Assembly: GCF_032854445.1 (NCBI RefSeq)
Contig: NC_088298.1
Span: forward strand, 15,985,504-16,049,503
Length of the DNA stretch: 64,000 nucleotides
Origin: Liolophura sinensis
Lineage: Eukaryota > Mollusca > Polyplacophora > Chitonida > Chitonidae
Direction of reading: 5' to 3'
Shown here: positions 1 through 10,754 of the stretch, piece after piece
How the letters are laid out: the number at the start of each line of letters is the position of its first letter
How positions within the stretch are numbered: position 1 is the stretch's first letter
Notes under the pieces: generated by a model
Database searches by the model: none
What the model was told of the DNA's origin: nothing
Seen by the model: the letters and a program-made list of their open reading frames with translations, nothing else
Translations under genes and position numbers: made by a program

Positions 1-223
1 GTCTAGTTTTTCATGGAGACGTTTAGAGTTTTTAAGTATCCACATGCAGAAGACCCCTAAATTTTTTTTGCAATAGCACAACAGTACTTGACTGTACTTG
101 TAATGTTTTCGCTAAGGGAGCTGATACAAGTTTGCTGATACCTACAATTTTCTGACCCCGCAATAAAACCAGCATTGTATGGGTATTCCAGTATAGTTGT
201 GGTATGTCTTTATGTCTTTATTT

Positions 224-386
224 TAAATTTTATTTCATTGGTGTTTTACGCCCTACACAAGAATATTTTACTTATTCGAAGACACCCATCATTATGGTGG
301 GAGGAAACCGGGCAGAACCCGGCGGGGGGGGGGGGGGGGACCCACAGCTATCCGCAGGTAGCTGAGAGACCTTTCCACGTACGAAC
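224..386 (-). mobile_element. SINE-A copy, 3' part
   Basis: The tail end (GGTGTTTTACGCC, then AATATTTTACTTATTCGA) reads rightward on the plus strand, so the element lies on the minus strand. The body reaches the CCACGTACG block; the tRNA-like head is missing. A 16-base G run (324-339) has expanded inside the GC-rich body where other copies have CCCGGGGGAAA. It lies downstream of the receptor exon, probably in its intron. Confidence 0.85.
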
Positions 387-699
387 CAGATGAAAGTGGA
401 TTCATGTGGTTTCATTGGTCAGTGGCTACTAAACATAGGTAGAATCCATTGGTTAGCTCGACAAGAGAGTCACAACTGATGCCATGCGTAAAAAGTTTTC
501 CTTTATACAATCACGATCAGTTTTATGGCTGGAGGAAATTGGAGTGCCCCGGATAAACCACCAATCTCTGGCAAGTTACAGCTGCACTTCCCCAAATCGG
601 ATCATGTGCTAACCATATTGATGATTGGTCTTCAACGAACTTTTATAGTGTGCTTTTATTATCCCAAAGGCCTGACAATCGGTGAGAGGGAGGAAATCT

Positions 700-778
700 A
701 CAAATCTCCTGTCCAAGGCAGGGTTCGAACCCGCACCGTATGTCCTAAGACTTTTAACCATTAGATCACGTTTCGCTC
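700..778 (-). mobile_element. tRNA-derived remnant (SINE head or tRNA pseudogene)
   Basis: The minus strand shows an A-box-like TGATCTAATGGTTA and a perfect B-box GGTTCGAACC at the spacing of a tRNA gene. The bases that should form the acceptor stem do not pair and the anticodon arm is poor, so this is not a functional tRNA. It sits 30 bp past the receptor splice donor, inside the intron. It does not match the SINE-A, -B or -C heads. Confidence 0.5.
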
Positions 779-800
779 AATGGGTAAAAATGAAAATATC

Positions 801-814
801 AAGCTTACCGTTGA
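801..814 (-). other. 5' splice site after TM6 (phase 1)
   Basis: The minus strand reads AACG|GTAAGC with the exon ending at 809, a near-consensus donor. It cuts a Gly codon just after DENAPFN, beyond TM6. Vertebrate vasopressin and oxytocin receptor genes carry an intron between TM6 and TM7, so the site agrees with an old family intron. Beyond it the frame runs only nine more codons before a stop. Confidence 0.85.
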
Positions 815-1862
815 AGGGCGCGTTCTCGTCATAGGCCGACCACATCTGTGCTATGAAAAAGGGAGCCCAACATATGACGTAGCACAAAATCACGGCCAAA
901 GTCAACTTGATCGTCTTCATCTTAGCACGTGACAAGCGTTGCGTGTGCGCACGCGGAGCCGAACTTCCGCTGCCTCGTTTTGACGAGTTGTCGTGGTAAC
1001 CTTCCATAAGTTTTCCATTTTCGTGTCGAAAAGAAATTCGGCAGGGTTTGCGAAAACTTTTCGCACTAGGCACTGTGGTTAGCTTGGTAGAGGATTCCTT
1101 CGTTTTCATACTTTTCCACACTACATGACAGATGCAACCGTAGGCGAAAGTCAAAATGACGAAGGGAATGACAAAAATGGCGATGAATATCCAGGTGATG
1201 TACAACTGCAGGGTCCATGCAGGGTCAAAATCCACCCAGCAGTCGTATACTCCGCCAGGCAGTTCTTTATAAGAGAATATGATGCCATTTGGTAGGCTGA
1301 ATAAAAGGGACATAATCCATGCAGCCAGAATCATAATGTGACCACGAATTGGTGTCCACGTATGGCTCGTTAGTGGGTGACAGATGGACAGGTACCGGTC
1401 AATGGCGCACATGACTAGTACATAAGATGACGCGAACATTGCTACAACTTGAAAATACTTCACCGACCTGCACAAAAAGTCATTGCCATAGAAACTATAA
1501 GTAATATCCCAAATCATTTGAGGCATGATGTTGAAAATAGCCACAAAGAGATCCGCACAGCTTAAGTGCACAATGAACCACTGCATTCGAGAAAGTTTCT
1601 TTCTACGCAAGCGCAGCACAATAAGCACCGACATATTGCCAAATAAGGCGAAGTACAAAATGGTGGCGAGGACAGCGATTTCGACTTTAGCCAGCTCTTC
1701 GTCTCGTCCATGGGTAGGAGTAGCTGCGGTGACGTTAGAAGAGTTTACTGTCCCATTTAGTTCGGAGTAGAAAATGTCTGTGTCGCCATATTGACCAGAA
1801 TCCTCTACCAGTATGCCACTTCTTGTGCTGTTCACATGTCGGTATCCTTGGAACCCACTCAT
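809..1862 (-). CDS. oxytocin/vasopressin (conopressin)-type GPCR, exon coding TM1-TM6
   Basis: Class A neuropeptide receptor of the oxytocin/vasopressin family, expected in the plasma membrane. I start at the Met at 1862 (A at -3), not the in-frame Met at 1907, because a strong splice acceptor lies between them. The exon codes 351 residues plus one base. The N-terminus has four N-glycosylation sequons (N11, N36, N40, N43). TM1 spans about 59-83 (GN, N76), TM2 96-115 (D103), TM3 from C131 with DRY at 155-157, TM4 174-195 (W182), TM5 217-241 (P233), and a long basic loop 3 leads to TM6 317-341 with CWAP at 331-334. Family marks are MPQMIWDIT, VKYFQVVAMFAS, VYDCW (C208 pairs with C131) and FFIAQMW, all close to known vasopressin/oxytocin receptors. 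TM7, NPxxY and the C-tail are missing; they should follow the intron at 808. GnRH/AKH receptors are the next alternative but fit less well. No stops or frameshifts. Confidence 0.93.
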
Positions 1863-1895
1863 CTTGCCCTGGAGAAAAGCGTAAGTACAGAATGA
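1863..1895 (-). other. 3' splice site just before the receptor ATG
   Basis: The minus strand has a pyrimidine-rich run ending CTTTTCTCCAG|GGCAAGATG, so the exon starts at 1868 and the ATG follows six bases later. This implies at least one 5' untranslated exon further right, which I could not find. It also explains why the in-frame Met at 1907 is probably intronic. Confidence 0.75.
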
Positions 1896-3094
1896 AATGC
1901 AAACCATTGTAATGATTTAAATGTATTCCAAAAACATTGCAAACCGTGTTAATTGAAAATTAACGACCTTTACTGCAAAGATTTGATGAAATGTAACATT
2001 TCTTATACTCTATATCACGTTCATGCCGTCCGAGCTAGAACTAGGATATAGACTGCCTGCACAACTACTGGGGATAGCGGACGAGGAAGGGGTCAGTTTA
2101 AGTCTTTATTTCCACCTAGCTAGTAATAGTTGTCTAGTTATTCCGCATTTCTTCTGGCGCCAGTTCCAAGAATCTTAGAGTCTACAGACCAAAAAAAAAA
2201 AAAAAAAAAGAAAGATGCACAAACAGGCATCGTAATAACAAGAAAGCAAAAACATTCCCCTAAAATAAAAATTAACTGTTTTATTACATAATGAAGGGAT
2301 ACCTTAAAAACTGAAAATTTACAATCAGCGTTGAACAGCTTCCTTTCATGAACCCTTAGGTAACCTCACAAGCATGGGGATGATTATTTGTATCACAGAG
2401 TTAACTTCTCGGAAAAAAACGACGCAAGAGAGTGTTTTATTAAAGGGTTTCGTGGAACTTAAACTCAATTCAACGCCCGAATAAAAAATTTCGACCCCCG
2501 GAATAAAATGACATCTGTCTAGTTCTCCCATTGAATCTGAGCAACAGAGTTACCCAAGGAATCGTCATTACAGTCTGGCGATCTGTGAAAAGCAATTTCC
2601 TTTCAAAAGACACATACAATGTTTCATTTTCGAGGACATAAATGTTTGATTCACTTCTAAGGGTATTGACTCACAGCTATGCGCTCAAAAGGTGGGGAGG
2701 CTGAAGTGGCTTAAGGAGAGTAGGGGGAGAGGGGGAGGGCGGTGATGGTAAATGCCAGGGCAGCAAATCACACCGTCTCCTTTTCGGAGGAAGGTGTAAC
2801 TCCTGAAGCGGGTAATAGGCATTAGCCCTTAGGTCCAAAGCAATTTTGTGACAAAAGACATCGATAAAGTGTGGTAACAGAGCTACAAGGCCCCCTTCGC
2901 CAAGGTTTCCAGTCTGCAAAATGTAGGCGAGAAATTCGCCTTCGATTTATCAGCTCTCAGCCTTTACAAGCACCTCTGAAGTAGAATGAATATAAATTTC
3001 TGTAGGCCTAACAGCAGCTAACACAGACCAGGTCACAAAAAACACGCTGTAAAATAGTATAGCATGTAGCGAGTAAATCCAAAGCAGCCGCCGT
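1869..3094. other. presumed receptor intron or flank, no gene seen
   Basis: AT-rich DNA with no supported coding. It holds a 19-base A run (2191-2209) and a GA/GGGGGA-rich patch near 2695-2745. The small frames here have no recognisable motif. Confidence 0.5.
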
Positions 3095-3246
3095 ATGTGG
3101 GAAAGTCTGCTGCAACCTGCGGATGGTCGTGGGTTTCCCCCGGGCTCTGTCCGCTTTCCTTCCACCATAATGCTGGCCACCGTCGTATAAGTGAAATATT
3201 CTTGATTACGGCGCAAAACACAAATCAAATAAATAAATAAATAAAC
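3095..3246 (+). mobile_element. SINE-A copy, body and tail
   Basis: Starts in the GTGGGAAAGTCTGCTGCAAC block and runs through ACCATAATGCTGGCC to the AAATAAATAAAT tail. The tRNA-like head is missing (5' truncation, usual for such copies). Confidence 0.88.
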
Positions 3247-3254
3247 AAAGCAGC

Positions 3255-3420
3255 CGCGTCAATGCGATAAAAAAGGGTAAATTGTTAGTCAGCTAATAAC
3301 CTGAAATCCGGCCTCTTATCAATTTACCTCAGTTACGATTTTACTCAAACTGTTGATGTAAAAGGTTGCAATAGAGGCCTTCGTCTGGTTTATTTCTAAC
3401 AAGCTAAAATTACTCCCATG
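3255..3420 (-). repeat. DR1 dispersed repeat, partial
   Basis: Reverse-complement match to the DR1 block 'AATAAAACCnTGACTGAGGTAAA' seen near 9.5, 53.6 and 57.0 kb; here it reads TTTACCTCAGTTACGATTTT, flanked by further matching sequence. Diverged. Confidence 0.55.
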
Positions 3421-3571
3421 CTGTGTTGTCATCACATACTACTTACATTTATACTAAAGGTAATTCCGAGTTTATTTCATTGGTATCTGGCGTTGTGCAC
3501 GAGAATGAACACAGTGTAGAAGACAATGAGTTTGCTAGATTCTTAACCACTAAAGGCGCATAGGGAACAAC

Positions 3572-3645
3572 AACCTGCGGATGGTCGTGAGTTTCCCCCG
3601 GGCTCTGTCCGGTTTCTTTCCACCATAATGCTGACCGCCAAAGTC
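3572..3645 (+). mobile_element. SINE-A fragment
   Basis: Holds only the central body (CAACCTGCGGATGGTCGTG to CACCATAATGCTGACCGCC); head and tail are both gone. Confidence 0.8.
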
Positions 3646-3924
3646 ACGTAGGAAAAGTTTTTAATGGAGGCCTATATATTTGGCTACAACTCGCTGAATG
3701 TTTCTACAAAAAACATGAAACTAGAGCTTCAGGTGCAAATCCCGTGTGATAGAGAAAAAATACTGAAATCTGCTCAAGGTGTCCATTCTCACGCAAGTCT
3801 GCAGACCGCCACTGCAGACAAAATGATGACGTCACACCGTCTCTACATGAATTTGTTGTCAACAGAATTTCCAGCATACTTAAAAAATCCTTACGTACCG
3901 TTACCTCGAACGTTGAAATCTACT

Positions 3925-4165
3925 CGACGGGCTCTTAACAGGTTGAATATCATTAGTCTTTTTCTAGGGTGCTAAAGGGCGTGTAAGTTGGTATTTTTTT
4001 AGCCATTTAAATGAAGCTACAATAAAACTATAGCTGATGTAAAGTAACAAGAGGCCGGTTCACCGGTTACGTGTGACCATTTGCCAATTATCACACTGTC
4101 GTTGCTTAGCTGGTTTTACTCTCTATGCTCTAGGCGCTCTATTATTTTGAACACTGCACGCTTAA
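3925..4165 (+). repeat. DR1 dispersed repeat
   Basis: Carries the DR1 3' core CACCGGTTACGTGTGACCAT followed by TTGCCAATTATCACACTGTC and TTTTACTCTCTATGCT, the unit that is tandemly repeated at 53.7-54.9 kb. The upstream part (CTAAAGGGCGTGTAAGTTG) also matches other copies. Confidence 0.75.
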
Positions 4166-4259
4166 CACTCAGGCATGAAATAAAATTCTATGTGCTTCTT
4201 ACACCGGAGTACAACACTGTTTAATGTATCTTTTCAGTTTTGCGCTGTGGAAAACTCCC

Positions 4260-4520
4260 TTGATCTAGACGTCGAAACCAACATTTGTATACCAGTCGTT
4301 GGCCAATATGGAGGTTCCAGATTAATAATTGCAAAGGGCAATTTCCAAAATGACGTTTAACGCAAACCAGCTAAAAACTAAGAATGTATGTGAAGTACGA
4401 AATTAGGACGGAATCATGCAAAGAGAAGCAGTTGACAGTTTTCAGTGATGTTGGTAAAGTGCAAAGCGTGTTCTTGGCGAATGACTGAAATCAGTGTTCA
4501 AATCCGCGTTAAACACCAGA
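4260..4520 (+). repeat. DR2 dispersed repeat
   Basis: A stretch including AGGACGGAATCATGCAAAGA recurs at 9.0-9.2 kb and, more diverged, twice at 32.2-32.7 kb. No terminal repeats or coding were found, so its class is unknown. Confidence 0.7.
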
Positions 4521-5111
4521 CCTTATTCGCTTGACTATCTATATAAATGGCATGTAACGAAGCGAAAAGCAAGCCAAAGGCGAAGTGAAACGGCCAGGAT
4601 AATATTCGTCATACTTATTTTCATGCTTGGATACCGTAAATACCACAGGCTGTCACGGCTCGAGGCCGTTTTGTAAAGTTCAGGATCATGTCGTTGTTTG
4701 TATCAGAATCAGGAATCCGTAATGGATAAGACTGTAACCACACAGAAGAGTTAAAGTTAACGGTACTTTATGTAAAATTCCGCTCAGTGAGGTGAGTACA
4801 GTGTAGTAATTAGTTGTCTGGAGGGGTAAATACTGTGTGGCGCCAAGGCCACGTCGTCTGTTTCACCTTCTCCGTTATTCACAGTATAAATTGGTAACGC
4901 GGACATGGCAGACACGAATTTGACTAGTAGCTTGTCGTGCGTAGACCTTGAAACAAGCTTACACACCTTCAATATAACGGATTGTTGACAATTACGCCGA
5001 CTCCAGGGGAGATTAATGACGTTCGGCGTTAATAATGTTTTTTTTACCTTCAGTATATGTATACTTTTATGTTAACAAGTGATGGTGTTATGTCCCCTGA
5101 TGGGATAAATA
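4521..5111. other. no feature recognised
   Basis: Unique-looking DNA without long frames, RNA genes or clear repeats. Confidence 0.4.
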
Positions 5112-5195
5112 TTATTTTGTTTATTTGATTGGTGTTTTACGCCGTACTCATTTAACGACGGCGGCCAGCATTATGGTGGAGGAAACAGGGCAGTA
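5112..5195 (-). mobile_element. SINE-A 3' fragment
   Basis: Tail, GGTGTTTTACGCCGTACTCA and CGGCGGCCAGCATTATGGTG are present, with a short internal deletion that removes AAGAATATTTCAC. The body breaks off after GGGCAG. Confidence 0.85.
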
Positions 5196-5784
5196 TGGGA
5201 ATAAATTCTCTTGAATTTATTTTTTTTTATTTAGACCTTTAGACTCCTTAATACAGCTTAAGGAACATAAGATAGCATAAGACAAAATAACAATAATTAT
5301 CATATACCTATCTGTCTACGGCATCCGATATCTGGTACAGTTTTGGACAATAGTAACACTTTGACGTAACCTCCACGGTGACATCAACAGTCTTTCAGAA
5401 GATCCCGTATGGCGTAGGGACACCGAATTCGGCAGGCAGCATAATGTGGAAATTTTCGGATTATTTTGAAAAAGCTCAGTCAGTTATAATATCTGCGTTT
5501 ACTTTCCGTGGCGTAATTTAATATTTATTACGAATTATGTTTGTCTGCGGGCTTACGAGTGAATGGATCAGGCACTTTGGGACTATGGTTGAATTTGTAA
5601 AAAATTTGCCAATTATTCTCGTTGATTTCGTTGAATAAAGAGTTGCCTCGTAAATAGACCATCAAGACTGTGCGTCTTCGGGCTCGTCTTCGGCAATCCG
5701 ACTTCAGACAACTCGATGTTGATACATCATCACTCACTGTGATGACAATGTCATTCTAATGTGCCATTACGTTAGATTTATTTT

Positions 5785-5952
5785 TTGAATTTATCTGATT
5801 GGTGTTTTACGCCTTAGTCCAGAATATTTCACTTATACGACGGCGGTCAGCATTGTTGTGGGTGAAAACCGGGCACAAGCCCGGGGGAAGCCCACAATCA
5901 TCCGCAGGTTGCTGCAGACCTTCCCACGTACAGTCGGCGAAGAAGCCAGCAC
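5785..5952 (-). mobile_element. SINE-A copy, 5'-truncated
   Basis: Reads from the A/T-rich tail through GTGTTTTACGCCTTAGTC, GGCGGTCAGCATTGTTGTG and the CCACGTACAG block to GAAGCCAGCA; the tRNA-like head is missing. Confidence 0.88.
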
Positions 5953-6746
5953 CAATATCTTAGATGCGACCAACGTCCAATGCACGAATTCACCAGATAT
6001 GAGGAAGCTCATAGTCGACGATATAACGGTAGGCTCTCCAATCAGTCGAACAGGTGCGGTCATACTACGATATGTATACTGTATATATTATAAGAAGGAC
6101 ATTATAAGCGTTTCGCGGATTTTAGAATTTAAAAGCATTTTCTCCGTCTCCACACTCATTTGTACGTCATTCTTCAGTACTATAATAAGGCCGGATAGAT
6201 CGATACGAGGGCCTGTGCTAATATAAAAGTCTTTTGCGTCAGCTAGTGCGCCAACGGTCATGAATGGTTTCCTTGGATCGGTAAACGCAAAGAACATTTA
6301 GTTTATTTCAGGAGAATGGTTAAACTAAATAAAGCGAGAAATTAAGTTAATGTAATGCAAAGTGGGCAATTTTTTGTGATATGCAAAAAGACGTCAATTT
6401 TCACCAATCTGTTCTTGGAAGCGTTTTTTGTTTCTTCTCAAATGCACAGTATTAGATTTAGTGTGAATTATTCAGTACTCCACCTTGCTTACTGAAGAAA
6501 GACGTTAGTTAAAGAGAAGTAGGCCATTACATTTATAAGGGTTTTGCACAAACGTCAGAGAAAAAACGTGTCCTGGATCCAGCGACTCCTCAGTGGTATT
6601 AATTATTCTAGGTCATGGGGTAGGCGCTGTTTAAGTTGCTACTATCTGTAACCCCTTTCATAAAGAGTGAGAATAAAACTAAAGTAACTTCAAAAGAGGT
6701 GGAATATCCGTGTTACAATTTGTCATCTATATATAATGTCATCTTA
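5953..6746. other. no feature recognised
   Basis: AT-rich DNA. Short overlapping frames on both strands at 6.0-6.3 kb have no motif and partly read through the SINE on the left. Confidence 0.4.
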
Positions 6747-6980
6747 TTAATTTATTTATTGGCTTCATTGGTGTTTTACGATGTACTCGAGAATATTTCA
6801 CTTATACGATGGTGGCCAGCATTATGGTGAGAAGAACCGGGTTCGTGGAAACTCACAACCATCCGCAGGTTGTTGGCAGACTTGCCAAGGTGTGGACAAA
6901 GAAGATATCCGTATTGGTGGGAGGCTCCTGGGTCACTGCGCAGTCCTGGTGTGCCAGCCCCCTCGGCCACGGACGCCCCT
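6747..6980 (-). mobile_element. SINE-A copy, near full length
   Basis: Contains tail, body and, at the right end, the tRNA-like head in reverse (GGCCACGGACGCCCC). The middle is diverged. Both small frames that cross it are readings of the SINE. Confidence 0.88.
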
Positions 6981-6984
6981 GTCA

Positions 6985-7345
6985 TATTTTTATATTGTAT
7001 GCTTGAATAAACCAAGAATTTAAGCATCTCCGAAGCCTGGTCGCTTTGCATTGTTTTCAAGTTATTATATATCGAATATGATGCAAGGCCACACACCATA
7101 TTTGAGTAGTTCCAGATCAATGACGTTTAATAAACTGCTATTTTTTTGGTAGCTTAAATCTGTTTAAGGCGTTATGAAAGGGAGTGTTTAAGTTACTACT
7201 GTTTAACTGTTTACATTAACAGTTAGAAGAAAACCCTAAGGCGTAAACCCTAAACAAGAGGCGTATTCTACCGGTTACGGGTGACCGTTTCCCAACTGCC
7301 GTTGCTGTTTGGGATTACTCTGTACGTCGCAGTCTTATTTTGTTG
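6985..7345 (+). repeat. DR1 dispersed repeat, long copy
   Basis: Includes the 5' part (AATAAACCAAGAAT, TTTGCATTGTTTT), a central TGACGTTTAATAAA and the 3' core ACCGGTTACGGGTGACCGTT. The order matches the copies at 9.3-9.7 and 56.9-57.2 kb. Confidence 0.75.
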
Positions 7346-7985
7346 ACATATTCACATATTCACAACACAATGACGCTGTTTGTGTTCCATGACGTCCACT
7401 TTATAAGCGCTCATCACAAGATCGAATCGACTCTCCTGCTATAATTGACAAAGCTACCCTAGCATTTCATAAGGCCATCTTATTTGCTCATGGAAGGAAC
7501 AACAATGAAGAGACAGGTGACCTCAATAGTTGAATCGCACCCTCGTGCATTTGATTTATCAGTTCTGTGTTCACGTATCAATTTATGTCGTTTTACACCA
7601 CGCTCAAGGGAATTTTTTGATAATTTCATTACTGTATAGCCCTACTCAATACTGGATTAAATGAAACCCAACAAAACATTCATATTGTGACTAAGTCATG
7701 TAAAGTCATACGGAAACGGTTAATCTAGACGCCTTAGCAAGATCAAGGCGAATTGGTTTCTAACACGCAACTTCACTGGCCAAAGACCAGTGGCCTGAAC
7801 TACATATAGTCTGGGCACTGTCTAGTAATCACCATGGTCTGGAGTCGTCAGTCAACCTGTTCCTGACCTCACGAACTCCATTTAATGTGAACAAAGAAAT
7901 TAAATAAGTGAACTGTTCCAGAAATCAAGCAAACACCAAATGGACCAAGCCTAGTATTTTCAAAAATAATAGACTACAGAACAGG
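7346..7985. other. no feature recognised
   Basis: Unique-looking AT-rich DNA; no coding or repeat structure found. Confidence 0.4.
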
Positions 7986-8226
7986 GTACATTAAAGAAAA
8001 TTCTGTTGTCTGAGTGATGCTAAAATGTAAACAATTATTATAGCATATGCATGCGTTTATTTATTTATTTTTATTAAATTTATGATTTACGCCGTACTCA
8101 AGAATATTTCACTTATAACACGGTTGCCAGCATTATGGTGGGGGGAAATGGGTCAGAATCTGAGCCACCGAGACCCCGATATAAGCATGCGTCATATTCA
8201 ACATAAAATCATATAGTCTAATAGAG
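7986..8226. mobile_element. palindromic MITE copy split by a SINE-A
   Basis: The left arm TTCTGTTGTCTGAGTGATGC (7999-8018) matches the terminal inverted repeat of the MITE at 21.05-21.25 kb. The right part (GTCATATTCAACATAA, about 8189-8204) matches that element's centre. A SINE-A (8055-8180) lies between them. The far arm is not seen. Confidence 0.65.
8055..8180 (-). mobile_element. SINE-A copy with a large internal deletion, nested in the MITE
   Basis: The 3' tail and GCCGTACTCAAGAATATTTC join almost directly to the reversed head (GAGCCACCGAGACCCC), so most of the body is gone while both ends remain. Confidence 0.8.
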
Positions 8227-8921
8227 GCCTGCGTGGTAAGCGTGTCAGCGCGGTGCATTGACTCAGACCAATATGATTACTGTGAGCTCATGCTAGTTTC
8301 CTCTCTGAAAGGATCTTGCAGCTACCTGTGGATGGTCGTGGGTTTGCCCAGTGCTCTGCCGGTTTTCTCCCGCCTCTACCAGTATGATCGGTGTGAGCTC
8401 ATGCTAGTTTTCTTTCCAGCTGTACGTGAAAGGACCTTCCAGCTACCTGTGGATGGTCGTGGGTTTGCCCAGTGCTCTTGCAGATCCCTGTGGATGGCGT
8501 GGGTTTGCCCAGTGATCTGCCCGGTTTTCTCCCACCTCTCTACCAGCATGATTGGTGTGAGCTCATGCTAGTTTCCTCTCCGGCGGTTCGTGAAAGGACC
8601 TTGCAGCTACCTGTGGATGGTCGTGGGTTTGCCCAGGGTTCTGCCCGGTTTTCTCCCACCTCTACCAATATGATTGGTGTGAGGTCATGCAAGTTCCCTC
8701 TCCAGCTGTACGTAAAAGGACCTTCCAGCTACCTGTGGATGGTCGTGGGTTTGCCCAGTGCTCTGCCCGTTTTTCTCCCGCCTCTACCAACATGATCGCT
8801 GTGAGCTCATGCTAGTTTCCTCTCCGGCGGTTCGCGAAAGGATCTTGCAGCTACATGTGGATGGTCGTGGGTTTGCCCAGGGTTCTGCCCGGTTTTCTCC
8901 CACCATAATGCCCGCCACCGC
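8226..8921 (+). repeat. SINE-A copy with its body amplified in tandem
   Basis: A degraded head (GCCTGCGTGG) is followed by five copies of the body segment containing GTGAGCTCATGCTAG and GTGGATGGTCGTGGGTTTGC. Anchor words start at 8282, 8393, 8557, 8679 and 8801, giving steps of 111, 164 (with an extra partial unit), 122 and 122 bp. It ends in CCACCATAATGCCCGCC without the usual tail. Three overlapping frames here are readings of the repeat. Confidence 0.85.
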
Positions 8922-9019
8922 CAGTACAGTGGAATACAATCTTTATGTTGAATGAACTGAATATGTGAGTTCCACTTAACACAATATTCTTCTACGACAA
9001 GGGAATGCATACTAACATC

Positions 9020-9235
9020 ACCCATACAACAATCACAAGGCCAAGACGTAAAGTAACGTTCAACACAAACCACCAAAGAACTAAGCAAGTATAGAAAGTA
9101 CGAAACTAGGACGGAATCATGCAAAGAGAAGCAGATTTCAATGATATTGGAAAAACAAAAGGAGTGTTCTAGGCTCATGAATGAATAAATTAGTACCCAA
9201 ATCGTGTACTATGCTAGTACATAAGTTGTAATCGC
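9020..9235 (+). repeat. DR2 dispersed repeat
   Basis: Second copy of the repeat at 4.26-4.52 kb; shares AGGACGGAATCATGCAAAGA and the flanks AGTACGAAA and GTGTTCT. Confidence 0.7.
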
Positions 9236-9264
9236 TGCTTTGGTTTTACTCTCTATGCTGTGCA

Positions 9265-9665
9265 TCTTTGATTATATTGTATTCCTGCATAAACCAGGAT
9301 TCTGCTTGTGGACTGAGCATCCCCGAGGCTTGGTCCCTTTGCATTGTTTTAATGTGTTTGTATGTAAAATGTGATGACAACACAGCATTTTGAGTAATGT
9401 CAATGACGTCTAATGCAAGGATTTATTTTAACCCGATTCTGCTTAATTCAAGGTTCTAGGGGGCGTGTTAATTGTTAATGTATATGCATATATATGCATA
9501 TATGCATATGCATTAGAATAAAACCCTGACTGAGGTAAACTGAAAAGAGACCGTATTTCAACAGTTATGTGTGACCGTTTGGCAGCTATTACACTGTCGT
9601 CGCTGTTCTGGTTTTACTCTCTATGCTGTACGTCATTAATTATATCAATAGATGTATCCCAGTAA
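9265..9665 (+). repeat. DR1 dispersed repeat, near full length
   Basis: Runs from CCTGCATAAACCAGGATTC through GGTCCCTTTGCATTGTTTTA, TGACGTCTAATGCA and CCCTGACTGAGGTAAACTG to TTTACTCTCTATGCTGTACG. A local TATATGCATATATGCA stretch (about 9479-9512) has expanded in the middle. No coding frame and no clear terminal repeats. Confidence 0.8.
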
Positions 9666-10347
9666 CGCTTTGACATCAACTGTTACCGGGTACTATCTTA
9701 TTAGTTTGCGCATAGATCGTCATCACCTAAGCAGGAAAGAACAACAACAGATTACACAGGTTTGGCCCAAGTTACTTTAGGGAGGAAAGGTCCACTATCA
9801 CATCCATGCATGCATGGGGGGAATTGCAAAAATGGCACATAAACTACTCTGTCCATTACATGGTGTTAACGACACGTTCACTACGATTATTTCCCAAATT
9901 AACGTTTATCACGTGATGTGCAGGCATAATGTATCATCTTTATCACCAGACCACGTGAATATCGGTGACAATAACACGAGAGTGTAACAATGACACTACT
10001 TTACCGTGACACCTAACGATATCGACCGCTTTTTCGTCCGTCGTTTATAGCATGCAGGTTATACAACGAAGCACAGTCCTGATCTATACGTGCTGTTAGA
10101 AAGGCGATAAAGGCGAAGGTCTCTATGGTGGGATTATTGGTTTGCAGCAACAAAGTCAGCAACAAAGTGACTGTTACACAGATGCTTTAGGATTTATGCT
10201 TTTATTTATTACGAGCACTTATCACACGTCATAAACCATGTAATATAAGTGTAGATCATCGTGTAGATGCTTTAGCACACAGTATTTCTTACGAATACTT
10301 ATGACGCGTTATAAACAATGTAATATAACTTGTGTAAACGTTGCTTA
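9666..10347. other. no feature recognised
   Basis: AT-rich DNA with a weak local duplication at 10.18-10.34 kb (ACAGATGCTTTAGGATTTAT against TAGATGCTTTAGCACACAGT). No gene. Confidence 0.4.
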
Positions 10348-10517
10348 TTTAATTTATTTCACTGGTGTTTTACGCCGAACTCAAGAATATTTCACTTATA
10401 CGACAGCGGCCAGTGATATGATGGGAGAAATCCCATGAGCTGGACTTAAACTTACAGCAATCGTATTGGCGAGAGGTCCCTGAGTCATCGTCCCATGCTA
10501 GCCGCGAAGGCCGTTGT
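10348..10517 (-). mobile_element. SINE-A copy with internal deletion
   Basis: Tail, GTTTTACGCCGAACTCAAGA and body start are joined to the reversed head half (GAGCTGGACTTAAACTTACA to GCGAAGGCC); the central GC-rich block is missing. Confidence 0.83.
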
Positions 10518-10754
10518 TTTGATATATAAAAGGGATAAGCGCACATTTATGATCTGCTAGCATTGAGTAGCACGTGTGTATGTAGAAAAGGCTGTATAAG
10601 AAACATGCCTACCTTTACTGGATTTAAAGTAAACCACCAGACTACATATGAACATTTACTCTACGGTAGTAATACATCACACTTACCACATATAAGTATA
10701 CTTTTATAATTTTCTTACTTCAAAGCAGGATATAGTTTTTAATACATTTTCATA

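Noticed and set aside
525-764. 79-codon plus frame near the receptor as the TM7 exon or a separate gene
   Set aside because: Wrong strand for the receptor, no hydrophobic segment or NPxxY, and its end overlaps the tRNA-derived remnant.
700-778. Functional tRNA gene
   Set aside because: A- and B-box words are present, but the acceptor stem does not pair and the anticodon arm is poor.
1863-1907. In-frame upstream Met as receptor start
   Set aside because: A strong splice acceptor lies between this Met and the Met at 1862, so the upstream codons are most likely intronic.
8233-9178. Several 65-123 codon frames
   Set aside because: They read through the SINE minisatellite and the flanking DR2 repeat.
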